A stretch of 64,000 nucleotides of DNA from an uncultured Roseicyclus sp. (GCA_937139335.1 CAKZPN010000023.1:62001-126000); one strand, 5' to 3'. Numbered from the stretch's first letter, positions 51,313 to 59,791 are shown. Numbers and translations: made by a program. The notes: a model not told the origin generated them from the sequence alone.

Positions 51313-52097
51313 CAGCGCACCTGCGTCGTCGCGCCGAGCATCTGGTCGGCGGCGGTGATGACCTTGGCGTTCAGCTCGTAGCCGCGCTGCGCCTCGATCA
51401 GGTCGGTGATCTCGCGTACGGCATCGACCGAGCTTTCCTCGAGATAGCCCTGTCTGAGCGTCCCGAGCCCGTCCTCGCCGGGATTGCCCTGGCGCGGCGT
51501 TCCGGAGGCGGCGGTTTCGAGGAACAGGTTCGACCCCATCGCCTCGAGCCCGTGATCGTTGGAAAAGCCGACGATGGTGATCTGACCCAGAAGCTCGGCC
51601 GCGACCCGGTCGACGAAATAGGCATAGACCTCGCCATCGGCGTTGATCGAGATCTGGCGCGCGTCGTCGGGGATGGTGATGCCGGGGCTCACCTCGAAGC
51701 CGTCGGCGGTCACGATCAGCCCGTCGCCGGTGCGTTGTAGCGCGCCGTCGCGGGTGTAAGCCTGCGCGCCGGAGGGTAGCGTGACCTCAAGCCAGCCGCG
51801 CCCTTCGATCGCCACGTCGAGGACGCCGCCCGAGGCCCCGAGCGCACCTTGCGCCATGTTGATCGAGACCGAGGAGGGGCGCACGCCGAGGCCGACCTGG
51901 ACGCCGGTGGGCACCACCGTGCCGTCGGATGCGTTGATCGCACCGGCGCGCACCATCTGCTGGTAGTGCAGATCCGCGAAATCCGCGCGGCGGGCGCTGT
52001 AGCCGGTGGTGTTCATGTTGGCAAGGTTGTTGGCGATGACGTCGACGCGCATCTGCTGCGCGCTCATGCCGGTCGCGGCGATGTCCAGGGCTCTCAT
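51312..52097 (-). CDS. flgG: flagellar distal rod protein FlgG
   Basis: A 261-residue axial protein. The N-terminus is ALDIAATGMSAQQMRVDVIA followed by NNLANMNTTGYSARRADF, and the C-terminus has AVREITDLIEAQRGYELNAK, both diagnostic for FlgG. The ATG at 52097 is the family start; the open frame to 52190 adds an unrelated leader. It follows flgF after 13 bases and touches flgA by one base. Confidence 0.96.
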   Translation of the reverse strand: MRALDIAATGMSAQQMRVDVIANNLANMNTTGYSARRADFADLHYQQMVRAGAINASDGTVVPTGVQVGLGVRPSSVSINMAQGALGASGGVLDVAIEGRGWLEVTLPSGAQAYTRDGALQRTGDGLIVTADGFEVSPGITIPDDARQISINADGEVYAYFVDRVAAELLGQITIVGFSNDHGLEAMGSNLFLETAASGTPRQGNPGEDGLGTLRQGYLEESSVDAVREITDLIEAQRGYELNAKVITAADQMLGATTQVR

Positions 52098-52110
52098 CTG
52101 TCGGCTCTCC

Positions 52111-52833
52111 TTACTGGCGTGCGCCGGCCGTGCGCAGGAAATCGCGGACGCGCTGGTCTTCGGCGTCGAGGAAGCTCTGGCCCAGCTCATAGGCGCGCTG
52201 CACCTCGATCATCCGCGCGATCTGGGTGACGGGGTCGACGTTGGACCGCTCCACCATTCCTTGTAGAAGAACTCCGCCCTCCATCGGCTCGACGCCGCTT
52301 TCGGCGGTGAAGAGAACGCCGGCGTGGCGGGTGAGTTCAACCGGATCGACAGGCCGCCAGAGCCCGATCTGGGTGAGCGGCTGACCATCGGCGCTGAGCG
52401 TTCCGTCCTGCGCGAGCGTGACCGAGGCGGCGTCGGGCGGAACGAAAACGGGCGCGCCGCCGGCGTCGAGCAGCATGTGGCCGTCGGGCGTCACCAACTC
52501 GCCCAGCGGCCCGCGGATGAAATTGCCCGCGCGCGTCAGCGCCTCTCCCTCGGGAGCCTGGACGAGGAAAAACCCCTCGCCTTCGATTGCCATGTGGAAG
52601 GGGGAGCCGGTCTGGTCGAGCCCGCCCTGCTGCGGCGAGATCGCCCGGCCCGCGGCATGCGCCATCGACAGGCTGTCGCGCTCGCCCTCCAGCACGCGGA
52701 CGTGTTCCGCGAAGATCACCCCTTCGGCGCGGTAGCCTGCCGTGGCCATGTTGGCGATGTTGTGCGCGACCACCTGCATCTCGGTCAGCAGGCCGGATTG
52801 CCGGGTCAGCGTGGTGTAGGTCGCGTTCTCCAT
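52111..52833 (-). CDS. flgF: flagellar proximal rod protein FlgF
   Basis: A 240-residue axial protein. It has the rod motif VVAHNIANMATAGYRAEGV, the central FHMAIEGEGFFLVQAP, and the C-terminal VTQIARMIEVQRAYELGQS. This pattern and the place upstream of flgG identify it as FlgF. It begins two bases after the fliQ stop. Confidence 0.93.
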   Translation of the reverse strand: MENATYTTLTRQSGLLTEMQVVAHNIANMATAGYRAEGVIFAEHVRVLEGERDSLSMAHAAGRAISPQQGGLDQTGSPFHMAIEGEGFFLVQAPEGEALTRAGNFIRGPLGELVTPDGHMLLDAGGAPVFVPPDAASVTLAQDGTLSADGQPLTQIGLWRPVDPVELTRHAGVLFTAESGVEPMEGGVLLQGMVERSNVDPVTQIARMIEVQRAYELGQSFLDAEDQRVRDFLRTAGARQ

Positions 52834-52835
52834 CC

Positions 52836-53102
52836 CTACATCCCCGCGATGATCGGGATCAGCGTGCCCGAGAAGAAGCCGCTGAGCGTGGTGGTCATGA
52901 AGCTCATCGAAACCCAGAAGACCGCGAGGATGGCGGCGAGCTTGGGCACGAAGGTCAGCGTCATTTCCTGGATCGAGGTCAGCGCCTGGAACAGCCCGAC
53001 GATGACGCCCGAGACCAGGGCAGCGGACAGGATCGGGGTGGAGATCAGCACGGCCGTCCAGAGCCCCTGCCGCAGCGTGTCGAAAAAGATCATCTCGTTC
53101 AT
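52836..53102 (-). CDS. fliQ: flagellar export gate protein FliQ
   Basis: An 88-residue protein with two membrane helices forming a hairpin: LWTAVLISTPILSAALVSGV and LAAILAVFWVSMSFMTTTL. The link ALTSIQEMTLTFVPK matches the conserved FliQ loop. The ATG shares one base with the fliE stop. Encoding fliQ among rod genes, away from fliP and fliR, is a known alphaproteobacterial pattern. Confidence 0.94.
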   Translation of the reverse strand: MNEMIFFDTLRQGLWTAVLISTPILSAALVSGVIVGLFQALTSIQEMTLTFVPKLAAILAVFWVSMSFMTTTLSGFFSGTLIPIIAGM

Positions 53103-53395
53103 CAGACCGGCATCCTCAGGATTTCCTGATACGCCTCGACCACGCGGTCGCGGACGGTCACGGCGGTTTCCACGGCCAGTTCGGTCTGCGCCAGGGCCGT
53201 CACAAGCGCATGCGGATCGGCGCCCGTGGTCATGGCCGCGCGCGCCTGCGCCTCGCTGTTTGCAAGGGTCTGGGTGAAGCCATTGACGGCGGCGGAGAAG
53301 GCCGCGCCGGCACTCTCTGCTGGCTGCGCCGGCGCCTGCGGGGTCAGCCGGGACTGGGCATAGGCCTGCAGCGCGAGGGTGTTGCGGATGTCCAT
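53102..53395 (-). CDS. fliE: hook-basal body adaptor FliE
   Basis: A 97-residue protein linking MS-ring and rod. The C-terminal half is typical: ALVTALAQTELAVETAVTVR followed by DRVVEAYQEILRMPV. The N-terminal half is variable and alanine-rich. It lies 12 bases after flgC on the same strand. Confidence 0.9.
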   Translation of the reverse strand: MDIRNTLALQAYAQSRLTPQAPAQPAESAGAAFSAAVNGFTQTLANSEAQARAAMTTGADPHALVTALAQTELAVETAVTVRDRVVEAYQEILRMPV

Positions 53396-53407
53396 CGACT
53401 AGCCCTT

Positions 53408-53800
53408 TCAGCGCCGCAGAAGATCGTTGAGAGAGGACGACATTTGCCGCACCTGGTCGAAGACCCGCAGGTTAGCCTCGTAGCTGCGCTGGGCCTCGCG
53501 CGCGTCGGCAAGCTCGACCACGAGGTCGACGTTGGAGCCGAGATAGTTGCCCGATGAGTCGGCCATCGGGTGCCCCGGATCGTGGATCTGGGGCAGGGCG
53601 CGCTGGTCCAGCGCGACGCGTCCGGGCTGCACCGCGCCCTCGGGCGCGCCCGCGCCGCGCATCGCCTCGAAACTCACGATCTTGCGGCGGTAGCCGGGGG
53701 TGTCCGCATTGGCGATGTTCTCGGACACATGGCGGATCCGGTCGGCCTGCGAGCGCATGCCCGAGGCCGCGACACCGAGGGCGGAGCTGAAATTGGTCAT
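53408..53800 (-). CDS. flgC: flagellar proximal rod protein FlgC
   Basis: A 130-residue axial protein. The N-terminal ALGVAASGMRSQADRIRHVS leads into ENIANADTPGYRRKIVSF, and the C-terminus has ADAREAQRSYEANLRVFDQV, diagnostic for FlgC. It follows flgB with an 18-base gap. Confidence 0.95.
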   Translation of the reverse strand: MTNFSSALGVAASGMRSQADRIRHVSENIANADTPGYRRKIVSFEAMRGAGAPEGAVQPGRVALDQRALPQIHDPGHPMADSSGNYLGSNVDLVVELADAREAQRSYEANLRVFDQVRQMSSSLNDLLRR

Positions 53801-53818
53801 CTCATTCTCCTACAAGAT

Positions 53819-54166
53819 CTAGCGTCCGAGACTGGTGCGCAGGACCGACATGGCAGAGCCATAGACCTGCAGTGCGCGGGAATGCGCGCGCTGCGCCTCG
53901 ATCCCGCGCAGCATTTCCAGCTCGAGCGACACGGTGTTGCCGTTGGGAGAGGCGGGGGTGCCGGCGTCCACCGTGCGCGGGCCTGACGCGTCGCCGGCCG
54001 CGCCGGCCTGCAGCGCGCGCCATGTCTCGTCGAAGCTGGCAATGTCCCGCGCGCGGTAGCCGGGGGTATCGGCGTTGGCGATGTTCTGCGCGACGACGGC
54101 CTGGCGCGCCGCCGCATGCTGGGCCCGCGCGCTGGCTAGGGCAAAGATCTCGAGCCTGTCGAACAT
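53819..54166 (-). CDS. flgB: flagellar proximal rod protein FlgB
   Basis: A 115-residue axial protein with VVAQNIANADTPGYRARDIA near the N-terminus and a C-terminal helix LEMLRGIEAQRAHSRALQVY. The ATG at 54166 (MFDRLEIF) has GGGAGAAG eight bases upstream, which decides against the ATG five codons earlier. It is the first gene of the reverse rod-ring operon ending at 49632, and is divergent from fliI. Confidence 0.93.
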   Translation of the reverse strand: MFDRLEIFALASARAQHAAARQAVVAQNIANADTPGYRARDIASFDETWRALQAGAAGDASGPRTVDAGTPASPNGNTVSLELEMLRGIEAQRAHSRALQVYGSAMSVLRTSLGR

Positions 54167-54270
54167 CGGGGCTTCTCCCACTTCGGCTACACGGATGCTT
54201 AACGGTGATTCCTTTAGAAACGGTAAGTGACGCCGCCCGCCCCGCGCGGCGCTTGCCGGAGAAACCGCCG

Positions 54271-55629
54271 ATGCCCAACGACATCTTTCAGCCGCTGCGT
54301 GCGCAACTGCGCGCGATCCGCCCGGCGCAGAACGTGGGCCATGTCACCGCGCTCGGCCGCGATCACGTGCGGGTCGCGGGGCTGGACCGCGTGGCGGCGC
54401 TGGGCGACCGGGTGCGGATCGGGCCGGACCTGGTGGGGGAGGTTCTGCGCATCGGGGCGGAGGGCTGCACCGTCATGCCCGAAGGCGCGCCCGACGGCGT
54501 GCGGCTGGGCCAGCCGGTGACGCATCTGGGGCCCGCCAGCATCGCGCCGCATGCCAGCTGGCTGGGGCGCATCATCGACCCGGACGGGCATCCGATGGAC
54601 GGCGCCCCGCTGTTCCCGGGACCGCGCGCTTACCCGCTGCTCGCGGCCCCGCCGCCGCCCGCCGAACGGCGCGGGCTGGGGCAGCGGTTGCGCACCGGCT
54701 TTGCGGTATTCGATACGCTGCTGCCCATCGTGCGCGGCCAGCGGGTGGGCCTTTTCGCGGGCTCCGGCGTCGGCAAGTCGCGGCTGATCGCGGCGCTCGC
54801 GCAGGGGATGAGCGCAGATGTCGTCGTCATCGGGCTGATCGGAGAACGCGGGCGCGAGGTGCGCGATTTTCTTGCCGAGACGCTGGGGCCCGAGGGGCTG
54901 GCGCGCGCGGTTGTCGTCGCCGCGACCTCGGACCGGCCGGCGCTGACGCGGGCCCGCGCGGCCTGGGCTATGATGGCGGTGGCGGAGTATTTCCGCGACC
55001 GCGGGCAGCACGTGCTGGTGCTGGCCGACAGCATCACGCGCTTTGCCGAGGCGCAGCGCGACGTGGCCGCCGCGGTGGGCGAACCCTTCGGCCCCTCGGG
55101 CTTCCCGGCCTCGATGGCGCAGATGGTGATGGCGCTGGCCGAACGCGCCGGGCCGGGGGTGGCGGGGCAGGGCGACATCACCGCCGTGCTGTCTGTCCTC
55201 GTCGCGGGATCGGACATGGAGGGGCCGGTGGCCGACGTGATGCGCGGCGTGCTCGACGGCCACGTGGTGCTCAGCCGCGAGATCGCCGAGCGCGGTCGAT
55301 ATCCGGCCGTGGACCTGCTGCGCTCGGTCTCGCGTGCGCTGCCGGCGGCGGCCCGGCCGGAGGAAGGCAAGCTGATCACGCGCACGCGCCAGTTGCTCGG
55401 TGCCTATGATCGGGCCGAGATGATGGTGCAGGCCGGGCTCTATTCCCCCGGAAGCGACCCGGTGACCGATGCCGCCGTCGCCGCCTGGCCTGCGCTTGAC
55501 GGTTTCATCGGGGCGCCGGCGGGTGCGACGCTGGAGGGGAGTTTCGCGAGCTTGCGCGAGATCCTCGACGCCGTCGACCCGGAGTTGCGCGGCAAACGCG
55601 CCGCGCGCGCCATGCTGAACGCACAGTAA
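54271..55629 (+). CDS. fliI: flagellar export ATPase FliI
   Basis: A 452-residue ATPase of the F1-beta-like family that drives or aids protein export. Walker A is FAGSGVGKSR; GLIGERGREVRDFLAETLGP, LVLADSITRFAEAQRDVA and SGFPASMAQMV are all characteristic. GGAGAAA precedes the ATG at 54271. It is transcribed divergently from flgB and converges on the DUF1217 gene. FliH is encoded at 37524. Confidence 0.95.
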   Translation: MPNDIFQPLRAQLRAIRPAQNVGHVTALGRDHVRVAGLDRVAALGDRVRIGPDLVGEVLRIGAEGCTVMPEGAPDGVRLGQPVTHLGPASIAPHASWLGRIIDPDGHPMDGAPLFPGPRAYPLLAAPPPPAERRGLGQRLRTGFAVFDTLLPIVRGQRVGLFAGSGVGKSRLIAALAQGMSADVVVIGLIGERGREVRDFLAETLGPEGLARAVVVAATSDRPALTRARAAWAMMAVAEYFRDRGQHVLVLADSITRFAEAQRDVAAAVGEPFGPSGFPASMAQMVMALAERAGPGVAGQGDITAVLSVLVAGSDMEGPVADVMRGVLDGHVVLSREIAERGRYPAVDLLRSVSRALPAAARPEEGKLITRTRQLLGAYDRAEMMVQAGLYSPGSDPVTDAAVAAWPALDGFIGAPAGATLEGSFASLREILDAVDPELRGKRAARAMLNAQ

Positions 55630-55663
55630 GTCGGTGCGGGCGGCAACCGACGCCGGTCGGAGG

Positions 55664-56461
55664 CTACAGCCCGCCGCGAAGGAGTGTCAGCGCGGCATAG
55701 CCCGGCGTGAGCGGCGACGGCCCGGCCGCAGCTTCGGCCCGGAAGGTGAAGGACCGGATCAGCCCCTCGACGTGGTCCGGGTCCGAGAACGCGGCGAAGT
55801 CGGGCGTGCCCAGCACACGCTCGGCGCCCTGCCGAAACGCCTTTACCTGCCGGTCGAGATCGAGCGTTCCGACCGCGGCGGGCAGACCGAAGGCCGCTTC
55901 GAACACCTTCCTGAGCGGCGCGTTTCCCAGCACGGACAGCCAGCCGGTCGTGTCCGATAGGCCGCGCGCCGCAAGCTCCGGCAGCTCGCGCTGGGCGGTC
56001 AGGGCGAGGCGCATGTCCTCGCTCTGCTCGCCAACGGCCAGCTCGAAGCTTTGCCGTTCATGGCGCGCGAGGATCGAGCCTGCGAAACTTGGCAGCGCGG
56101 TGCGCGGGGGCAGCGGGCCGCCGAAGCCGAAAGCCTCGGAAAAGGCGCGGTAGCGCTTGTCGGCCAGTCTGTTCACCAGCGCGCCGTCATCGGAAACCGG
56201 CTCCTCCAGGACCTTGCGGATGAAGGCGCGGTTGGGCAGGTCGTCTTGCAGCCCGAAGGCGCCCAGCGCCACGCGCAGCAGGCGGAAATCCGAGACGAGG
56301 TCCGCCGCCGTCGTGACCGTTGCGATGGTGTCGCGGAAATACGCGATGTCGCGCGCCTGCGCCGGGTCCTTGGCATGGCGCGCGACCTGGGCATCGAGGC
56401 TGGAGGACAGGAACCGCCAGCCGGCGTAGCCGCCCAAAGGAAGGAGCGGTTGGAAGCTCAT
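55664..56461 (-). CDS. DUF1217 flagellar-associated protein
   Basis: A 265-residue helical protein. YAGWRFLSSSLDAQVARHAK and YFRDTIATVTTAADLVSDFR near the N-terminus and NRAFIRKVLEEP are typical of DUF1217, a family found in alphaproteobacterial flagellar loci whose role is not known. It is the last gene of the flaF-flbT run, with its ATG overlapping the flbT stop by four bases. Confidence 0.85.
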   Translation of the reverse strand: MSFQPLLPLGGYAGWRFLSSSLDAQVARHAKDPAQARDIAYFRDTIATVTTAADLVSDFRLLRVALGAFGLQDDLPNRAFIRKVLEEPVSDDGALVNRLADKRYRAFSEAFGFGGPLPPRTALPSFAGSILARHERQSFELAVGEQSEDMRLALTAQRELPELAARGLSDTTGWLSVLGNAPLRKVFEAAFGLPAAVGTLDLDRQVKAFRQGAERVLGTPDFAAFSDPDHVEGLIRSFTFRAEAAAGPSPLTPGYAALTLLRGGL

Positions 56462-56862
56462 ATGCCCCGCGCCGCGATCAGCCGCTCTTCCCGCGGCAGG
56501 AGCGTGCGCAGCGCCTTCAGCGCGTGATAGACCTGATCCTGTGTCAGGTACTCGGTCGCGCGGGCCAATTGAGCCCGGCTGTCGGGGTCGGTGAAGACCT
56601 GGCTCAGCTGCTCCATCCCGCGCAGGATCTGCGATTTGGCATCCGCCATCTCGACGTCGCCCGACAGGACCAGTTGCGCGATGTAGCAGACCCGGCGCAC
56701 CGGTGTCGTCACTTCCTCGGGATGGATCGCGTCGCGCAGGCGCAGGATGCTGGCGTTGGGCGTGAGGATCGCGAGCCGCGCGCGGCGATCGCCGTTCTCG
56801 ATCACCGCGCCGTTGATCAGCACCCGTTCCTTGGGCCCGAGTTTCAGGACAAGACCGCTCAT
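56458..56862 (-). CDS. flbT: flagellin post-transcriptional regulator FlbT
   Basis: A 134-residue protein with the FlbT pattern: LKLGPKERVLINGAVIENGD, ILRLRDAIHPEEVTTPVRRV and YHALKALRTLLPREERLI. In Caulobacter, FlbT binds the flagellin mRNA leader and couples flagellin synthesis to hook completion. The flagellin gene lies two genes upstream. The start overlaps the flaF stop by four bases. Confidence 0.93.
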   Translation of the reverse strand: MSGLVLKLGPKERVLINGAVIENGDRRARLAILTPNASILRLRDAIHPEEVTTPVRRVCYIAQLVLSGDVEMADAKSQILRGMEQLSQVFTDPDSRAQLARATEYLTQDQVYHALKALRTLLPREERLIAARGI

Positions 56863-57233
56863 GCCGGCCCCACCTCTCCGTCGAGGCCGCGCATCACGGC
56901 GCGGTTGATGTCGATCAGCGCCGTCAGCGCCGCCGGGTCACGCAGCGCGGCGCGACTTTGCAGCAGGGAGAATTCGGCGAGGTAGAAGAGCTGTGCCCGC
57001 AAACCCTGCGGCAGGGCGTTCTCCGCTCCGGCCAGGTCGGTCGCGAGCGTGGTCCAGAGCCTGCGGTTGTCGTGCAGGGCGTCGGCGCGCAGCGCCATGG
57101 GCGCGGCAGGGTCGGCAGATTGCGACAGGCGGGCGGTGACGGTTTCGAAGGCGGCGAGTTCGCTGCCGCGCGCGGTGCGCACGGGGGCGGCGGCGGAGCG
57201 GTAGGCGGTTTGGGCGAGCATTGTGGCAGTCAC
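56859..57233 (-). CDS. flaF: flagellin synthesis regulator FlaF
   Basis: A 124-residue helical protein with AQTAYRSAAAPVRTARGSEL, LHDNRRLWTTLATDLAGAEN and LRAQLFYLAEFSLLQSRAAL, all typical of FlaF. FlaF promotes flagellin production, with FlbT acting against it in Caulobacter. The likely start is the GTG at 57233, with AGGA eight bases upstream; the ATG at 57221 is an alternative. It follows flaA after an 86-base gap that holds a hairpin. Confidence 0.9.
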   Translation of the reverse strand: MTATMLAQTAYRSAAAPVRTARGSELAAFETVTARLSQSADPAAPMALRADALHDNRRLWTTLATDLAGAENALPQGLRAQLFYLAEFSLLQSRAALRDPAALTALIDINRAVMRGLDGEVGPA

Positions 57234-57284
57234 GGGATCTGTCCTTCTGGAAACGGCAGCTTTGGGAGGGATGGCCGGAGCGGC

Positions 57285-57308
57285 TCCGGGGGGCGCAGAC
57301 CCCCCGGA
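57285..57308 (-). terminator. hairpin after flagellin gene
   Basis: TCCGGGGGG (57285-57293) pairs perfectly with CCCCCCGGA (57300-57308), six-base loop, 12 bases beyond the flaA stop. No T run follows on the reverse strand. It may end or stabilise the abundant flagellin mRNA while letting some transcription reach flaF. Confidence 0.55.
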
Positions 57309-57319
57309 CCTTGCTCAGA

Positions 57320-58855
57320 TCACCGGAACAGCGAGAGGATGCTCTGCGGTGCCTGGTTGGCGATCGACAGCGACTGGGTCGCCAGCTGCTGCTGCACCTG
57401 AAGGGCCTGCAGCCGCGCCGAGGCTTCCTCCATGTTGGCATCGACCAGCGTGCCGATCCCCGCCTTCAGCGAATCCATCAGCTTCGAGACGAAATTCGCC
57501 TGCGTCTCGATCCGCCCCTCGGCCGAACCGAAGGAGGAGGCGGAGTCGATGGAGTTCTGGATCAGCGTCTCGATGTTATCGAGCGCGGAATCGGCGCCCG
57601 CGTTGGTGGACACATCGATGTTGTCGAGGCCGAAGAGCCCGCCCGAGGCGACCCCGCCTTCCTGCCCGGCATCGGCCAGGGCCATGGTCGCCCCGGCGGT
57701 GGTGTCCGTGCCGTCGTAGTCGACCAGCACCTTCCATTCGCCGGTGGTGCTGTCTTGCGTGACCCGCGTCGTCACCCCGGTTTCGGCCCCGGTGTCGACG
57801 GCGGTCTTCAGGCCGCGGGCGACATCCTCCATCGTTTCGCCCTTGCCGGCGATGTAGTCGTAGTTGTTGCCGTTGACGCTGATCCGGTAGCTGTCGCCCT
57901 CGTTCACCTTGGCGGCGTTCGACAGGGCCACTTCTTCGGCGCGGTAGACCAGCGTGGCGTTGCCGGCCCCGGTGGCCGCACTTGCGTCATCGGCGCTGTT
58001 GCCGTTGTTGGTGACGGCGATCGTGTTGGTCGCGCCGGAATCCCAGCTCACGGCGAAATTGTCGAAGCTGTTGGTGTTGGCGAGGTTCAGCCCCGCGCCT
58101 GTCCCGCCCGCGGTGATCCCGGTCAGGCCGGCCTGGTTGATCTGCGCGCGCAGGGCGTCGACCGTCGTCGCGGCATCGGTGTCGAAGGCCTGGGTGAAGC
58201 TCGTGCCGTTGATCGAAAGCACGAGGTTGTCGGTGGCTGCACCCGCGAAGGTCAGATCGAGGCTGTTCGCCGCCCCGGTCGAATCTACCGCCGCCGCGCT
58301 GGAGGTGATGTTGCCGGCGAGCGTCGCGCCATTGCCGTAGGTGCCTGCCGTTGTCGTCAGATCCTGCCGGGCCACGGTGATGTTGGCTGCCGAAACGGTG
58401 CCGTCGCCGGACCGGTCGAGCGAGGACAGGACATTCACGTCGTCGGTCCCCTTCACCAGATTGAGGCCGTTGAACTGGGCGGCGTTCACGACCGAGGTGA
58501 TCTGGTCGCGCAGGGCGGCGATGTCGGTCTGGATCTTGCCGCGGTCGACGTTTTCTTCCTGCGCGGCGACGATCTTGCCCTTGATGTCGGTCAGCAGCTC
58601 CGTCACCGTTTCCGAGGCTGTCCGTGCCACGGCGACGGTGGATTCCCCGAGGCTGAGGCTGTCGGCGATGCCCTTGAAGCCCTTCACATCAGATTCCATG
58701 ACCTTGGAGATCGCCCAGACGGCGGAATTGTCGCGCGCGGTAGCCACGGATTTGCCGGTGGAGATCTCGGCCTGCGTCTTCTGCAGGTTGGTGTTCACCG
58801 ATTTCAGGGTCTGCAGCGCGACCATGGCGCTGGTGTTGGTCAGAATACTGGACAT
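57320..58855 (-). CDS. flaA: flagellin
   Basis: A 511-residue filament protein. The conserved N-terminus has NTSAMVALQTLKSVNTNLQK and TGKSVATARDNSAVWAISKV, and the C-terminus has QANFVSKLMDSLKAGIGTLV and LATQSLSIANQAPQSILSLF. The central 250 residues, rich in Gly, Ala, Thr and Asp, are the surface-exposed variable domain and raise the size above the 280-residue minimum. AGAAGGGGA lies upstream of the ATG. flaF, flbT and DUF1217 genes follow on the same strand. Confidence 0.96.
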   Translation of the reverse strand: MSSILTNTSAMVALQTLKSVNTNLQKTQAEISTGKSVATARDNSAVWAISKVMESDVKGFKGIADSLSLGESTVAVARTASETVTELLTDIKGKIVAAQEENVDRGKIQTDIAALRDQITSVVNAAQFNGLNLVKGTDDVNVLSSLDRSGDGTVSAANITVARQDLTTTAGTYGNGATLAGNITSSAAAVDSTGAANSLDLTFAGAATDNLVLSINGTSFTQAFDTDAATTVDALRAQINQAGLTGITAGGTGAGLNLANTNSFDNFAVSWDSGATNTIAVTNNGNSADDASAATGAGNATLVYRAEEVALSNAAKVNEGDSYRISVNGNNYDYIAGKGETMEDVARGLKTAVDTGAETGVTTRVTQDSTTGEWKVLVDYDGTDTTAGATMALADAGQEGGVASGGLFGLDNIDVSTNAGADSALDNIETLIQNSIDSASSFGSAEGRIETQANFVSKLMDSLKAGIGTLVDANMEEASARLQALQVQQQLATQSLSIANQAPQSILSLFR

Positions 58856-59083
58856 GTCGTCCCCTTCTCGCTTCTGTCATGGCGCAGGTTCGGCGCCGTT
58901 CATATCCGGGGCCGGTCGGGCCCCGCGAAATGCCGTTCTGACACGTGCAACCCGCGTCCCGGGGTCACGCCACCCGTGAAGGTGCGCCGCCACCCTCGCG
59001 ACCAAGGTTGAACAACCTGCTAACCGGCGGCGGCGAGTGCGTTGCATTGTACGGAAATCGGGTGCGGGACGGGCTCGGGTGCC
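58856..59083 (-). promoter_or_regulatory. flagellin upstream/leader region
   Basis: The 228-base gap before flaA should hold its promoter and the mRNA leader that FlbT may bind. A GGTTG-aa-CAACC inverted repeat lies at 59006-59017. On the reverse strand it continues a TTAG-N7-TTCA sequence, which is two mismatches from a CtrA site. No clear -35/-10 or sigma-54 motif was found. Confidence 0.3.
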
Positions 59084-59419
59084 TCAGCGCCGCGACAGCA
59101 GGCGGGCGTCCGGTGTGGTAGACATGCGCTGCCCCGCCGCGTCATAGGTCGTGAGGGCCGCGGCGCGGTCATCACTCGCCCGCCCGCGCGTCTGCGCGAG
59201 GCCGCGTTGCGCCGCCAGCAGCAGCCGGGCGTTGTGGCCGGCCGCGGCCTGCAGCCGGGTCAGCATCGCGGGCGGCAGTCGCTGGTCTGCAAGGGCATCC
59301 AGCGCCCGCGTCAAACGATCCGGCATCTGCTCCAGCGCGGCCAGGTCGCCGGACAGGAGCGCCTGGCGCTGCTGATCCAGCAGGGCTTCGGCCACGGCAA
59401 GGGCACGGTCGCCGCGCAT
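59084..59419 (-). CDS. FlgN-like export chaperone
   Basis: A 111-residue helical protein with the layout of FlgN: ALLDQQRQALLSGDLAALEQ, then a second helix, LQAAAGHNARLLLAAQRGLA, and a terminal LTTYDAAGQRM. FlgN escorts the hook-filament junction proteins FlgK and FlgL to the export gate; both are encoded at 32299-34769. FlgN is poorly conserved, so the call rests on the helix pattern and location. It touches flgJ upstream by one base. Confidence 0.72.
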   Translation of the reverse strand: MRGDRALAVAEALLDQQRQALLSGDLAALEQMPDRLTRALDALADQRLPPAMLTRLQAAAGHNARLLLAAQRGLAQTRGRASDDRAAALTTYDAAGQRMSTTPDARLLSRR

Positions 59420-59727
59420 CAGCCCGCACCTTCCGCCGTGTCGCGCGCCACCAGCGCCCGGAACAGCGATTCGGCCAGCCCGATGCCGCCGCGATCGACC
59501 AGTGCCCGCGCGTGCTCGGCCCTCAGGAGCGAGGCGAACTGATCCTCCCCCGCGCCGCCGCCGAAGCTCTCGCGGCTTTCACCGAATCCCGTATGCTTCA
59601 GCATTTCCGCGAGGAAACTCGCCTCAAGCTCGCGCGCGACGGTGCGCAGGGCGTCGTCGTCCCGCGATGGACCGGGGGAAATGTCCGCCACCGGCGTCGA
59701 CGCGGGAATGGTCGGCAGGAGGGTCAT
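59419..59727 (-). CDS. flgJ: rod-capping protein FlgJ, rod-binding domain only
   Basis: A 102-residue protein with VARELEASFLAEMLKHTGFG and the end LRAEHARALVDRGGIGLAES, both typical of the rod-binding domain of FlgJ. The muramidase domain of enterobacterial FlgJ is absent. The lytic transglycosylase at 44627 may supply that activity. It is transcribed divergently from fliK and is followed directly by the flgN-like gene. Confidence 0.83.
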   Translation of the reverse strand: MTLLPTIPASTPVADISPGPSRDDDALRTVARELEASFLAEMLKHTGFGESRESFGGGAGEDQFASLLRAEHARALVDRGGIGLAESLFRALVARDTAEGAG

Positions 59728-59775
59728 GGCGATCTCGTCAACGGAAGCTGTCAGCCCGAACCGTGCCCGAGGGGT

Positions 59776-59791
59776 CTAAAGAATTCGTTAG
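59776..59791. promoter_or_regulatory. palindrome between flgJ and fliK
   Basis: CTAA-a-GAATTC-g-TTAG is a 16-bp palindrome with one mismatched pair, centred between divergent flgJ and fliK. It lies 49 bases from the flgJ start and 48 from the fliK start, so an operator acting on both is possible. The half-sites TTAG/CTAA recall CtrA, but the spacing is off by one. Confidence 0.3.

Noticed and set aside
54181..54270. TTAAC in the flgB/fliI gap as a CtrA site
   Set aside because: Only one half-site is present; the next TTAG is 11 bases away instead of 7, so it does not fit the consensus.
55630..55651. GTCGGT/ACCGAC stem after fliI as a terminator
   Set aside because: The stem is only 6 bp with a 10-base loop and no T run, and similar alternatives overlap it. 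Too weak to call.
57221..59011. Long forward open frame opposite flagellin
   Set aside because: It is a shadow of the flagellin gene, whose conserved ends are on the reverse strand.
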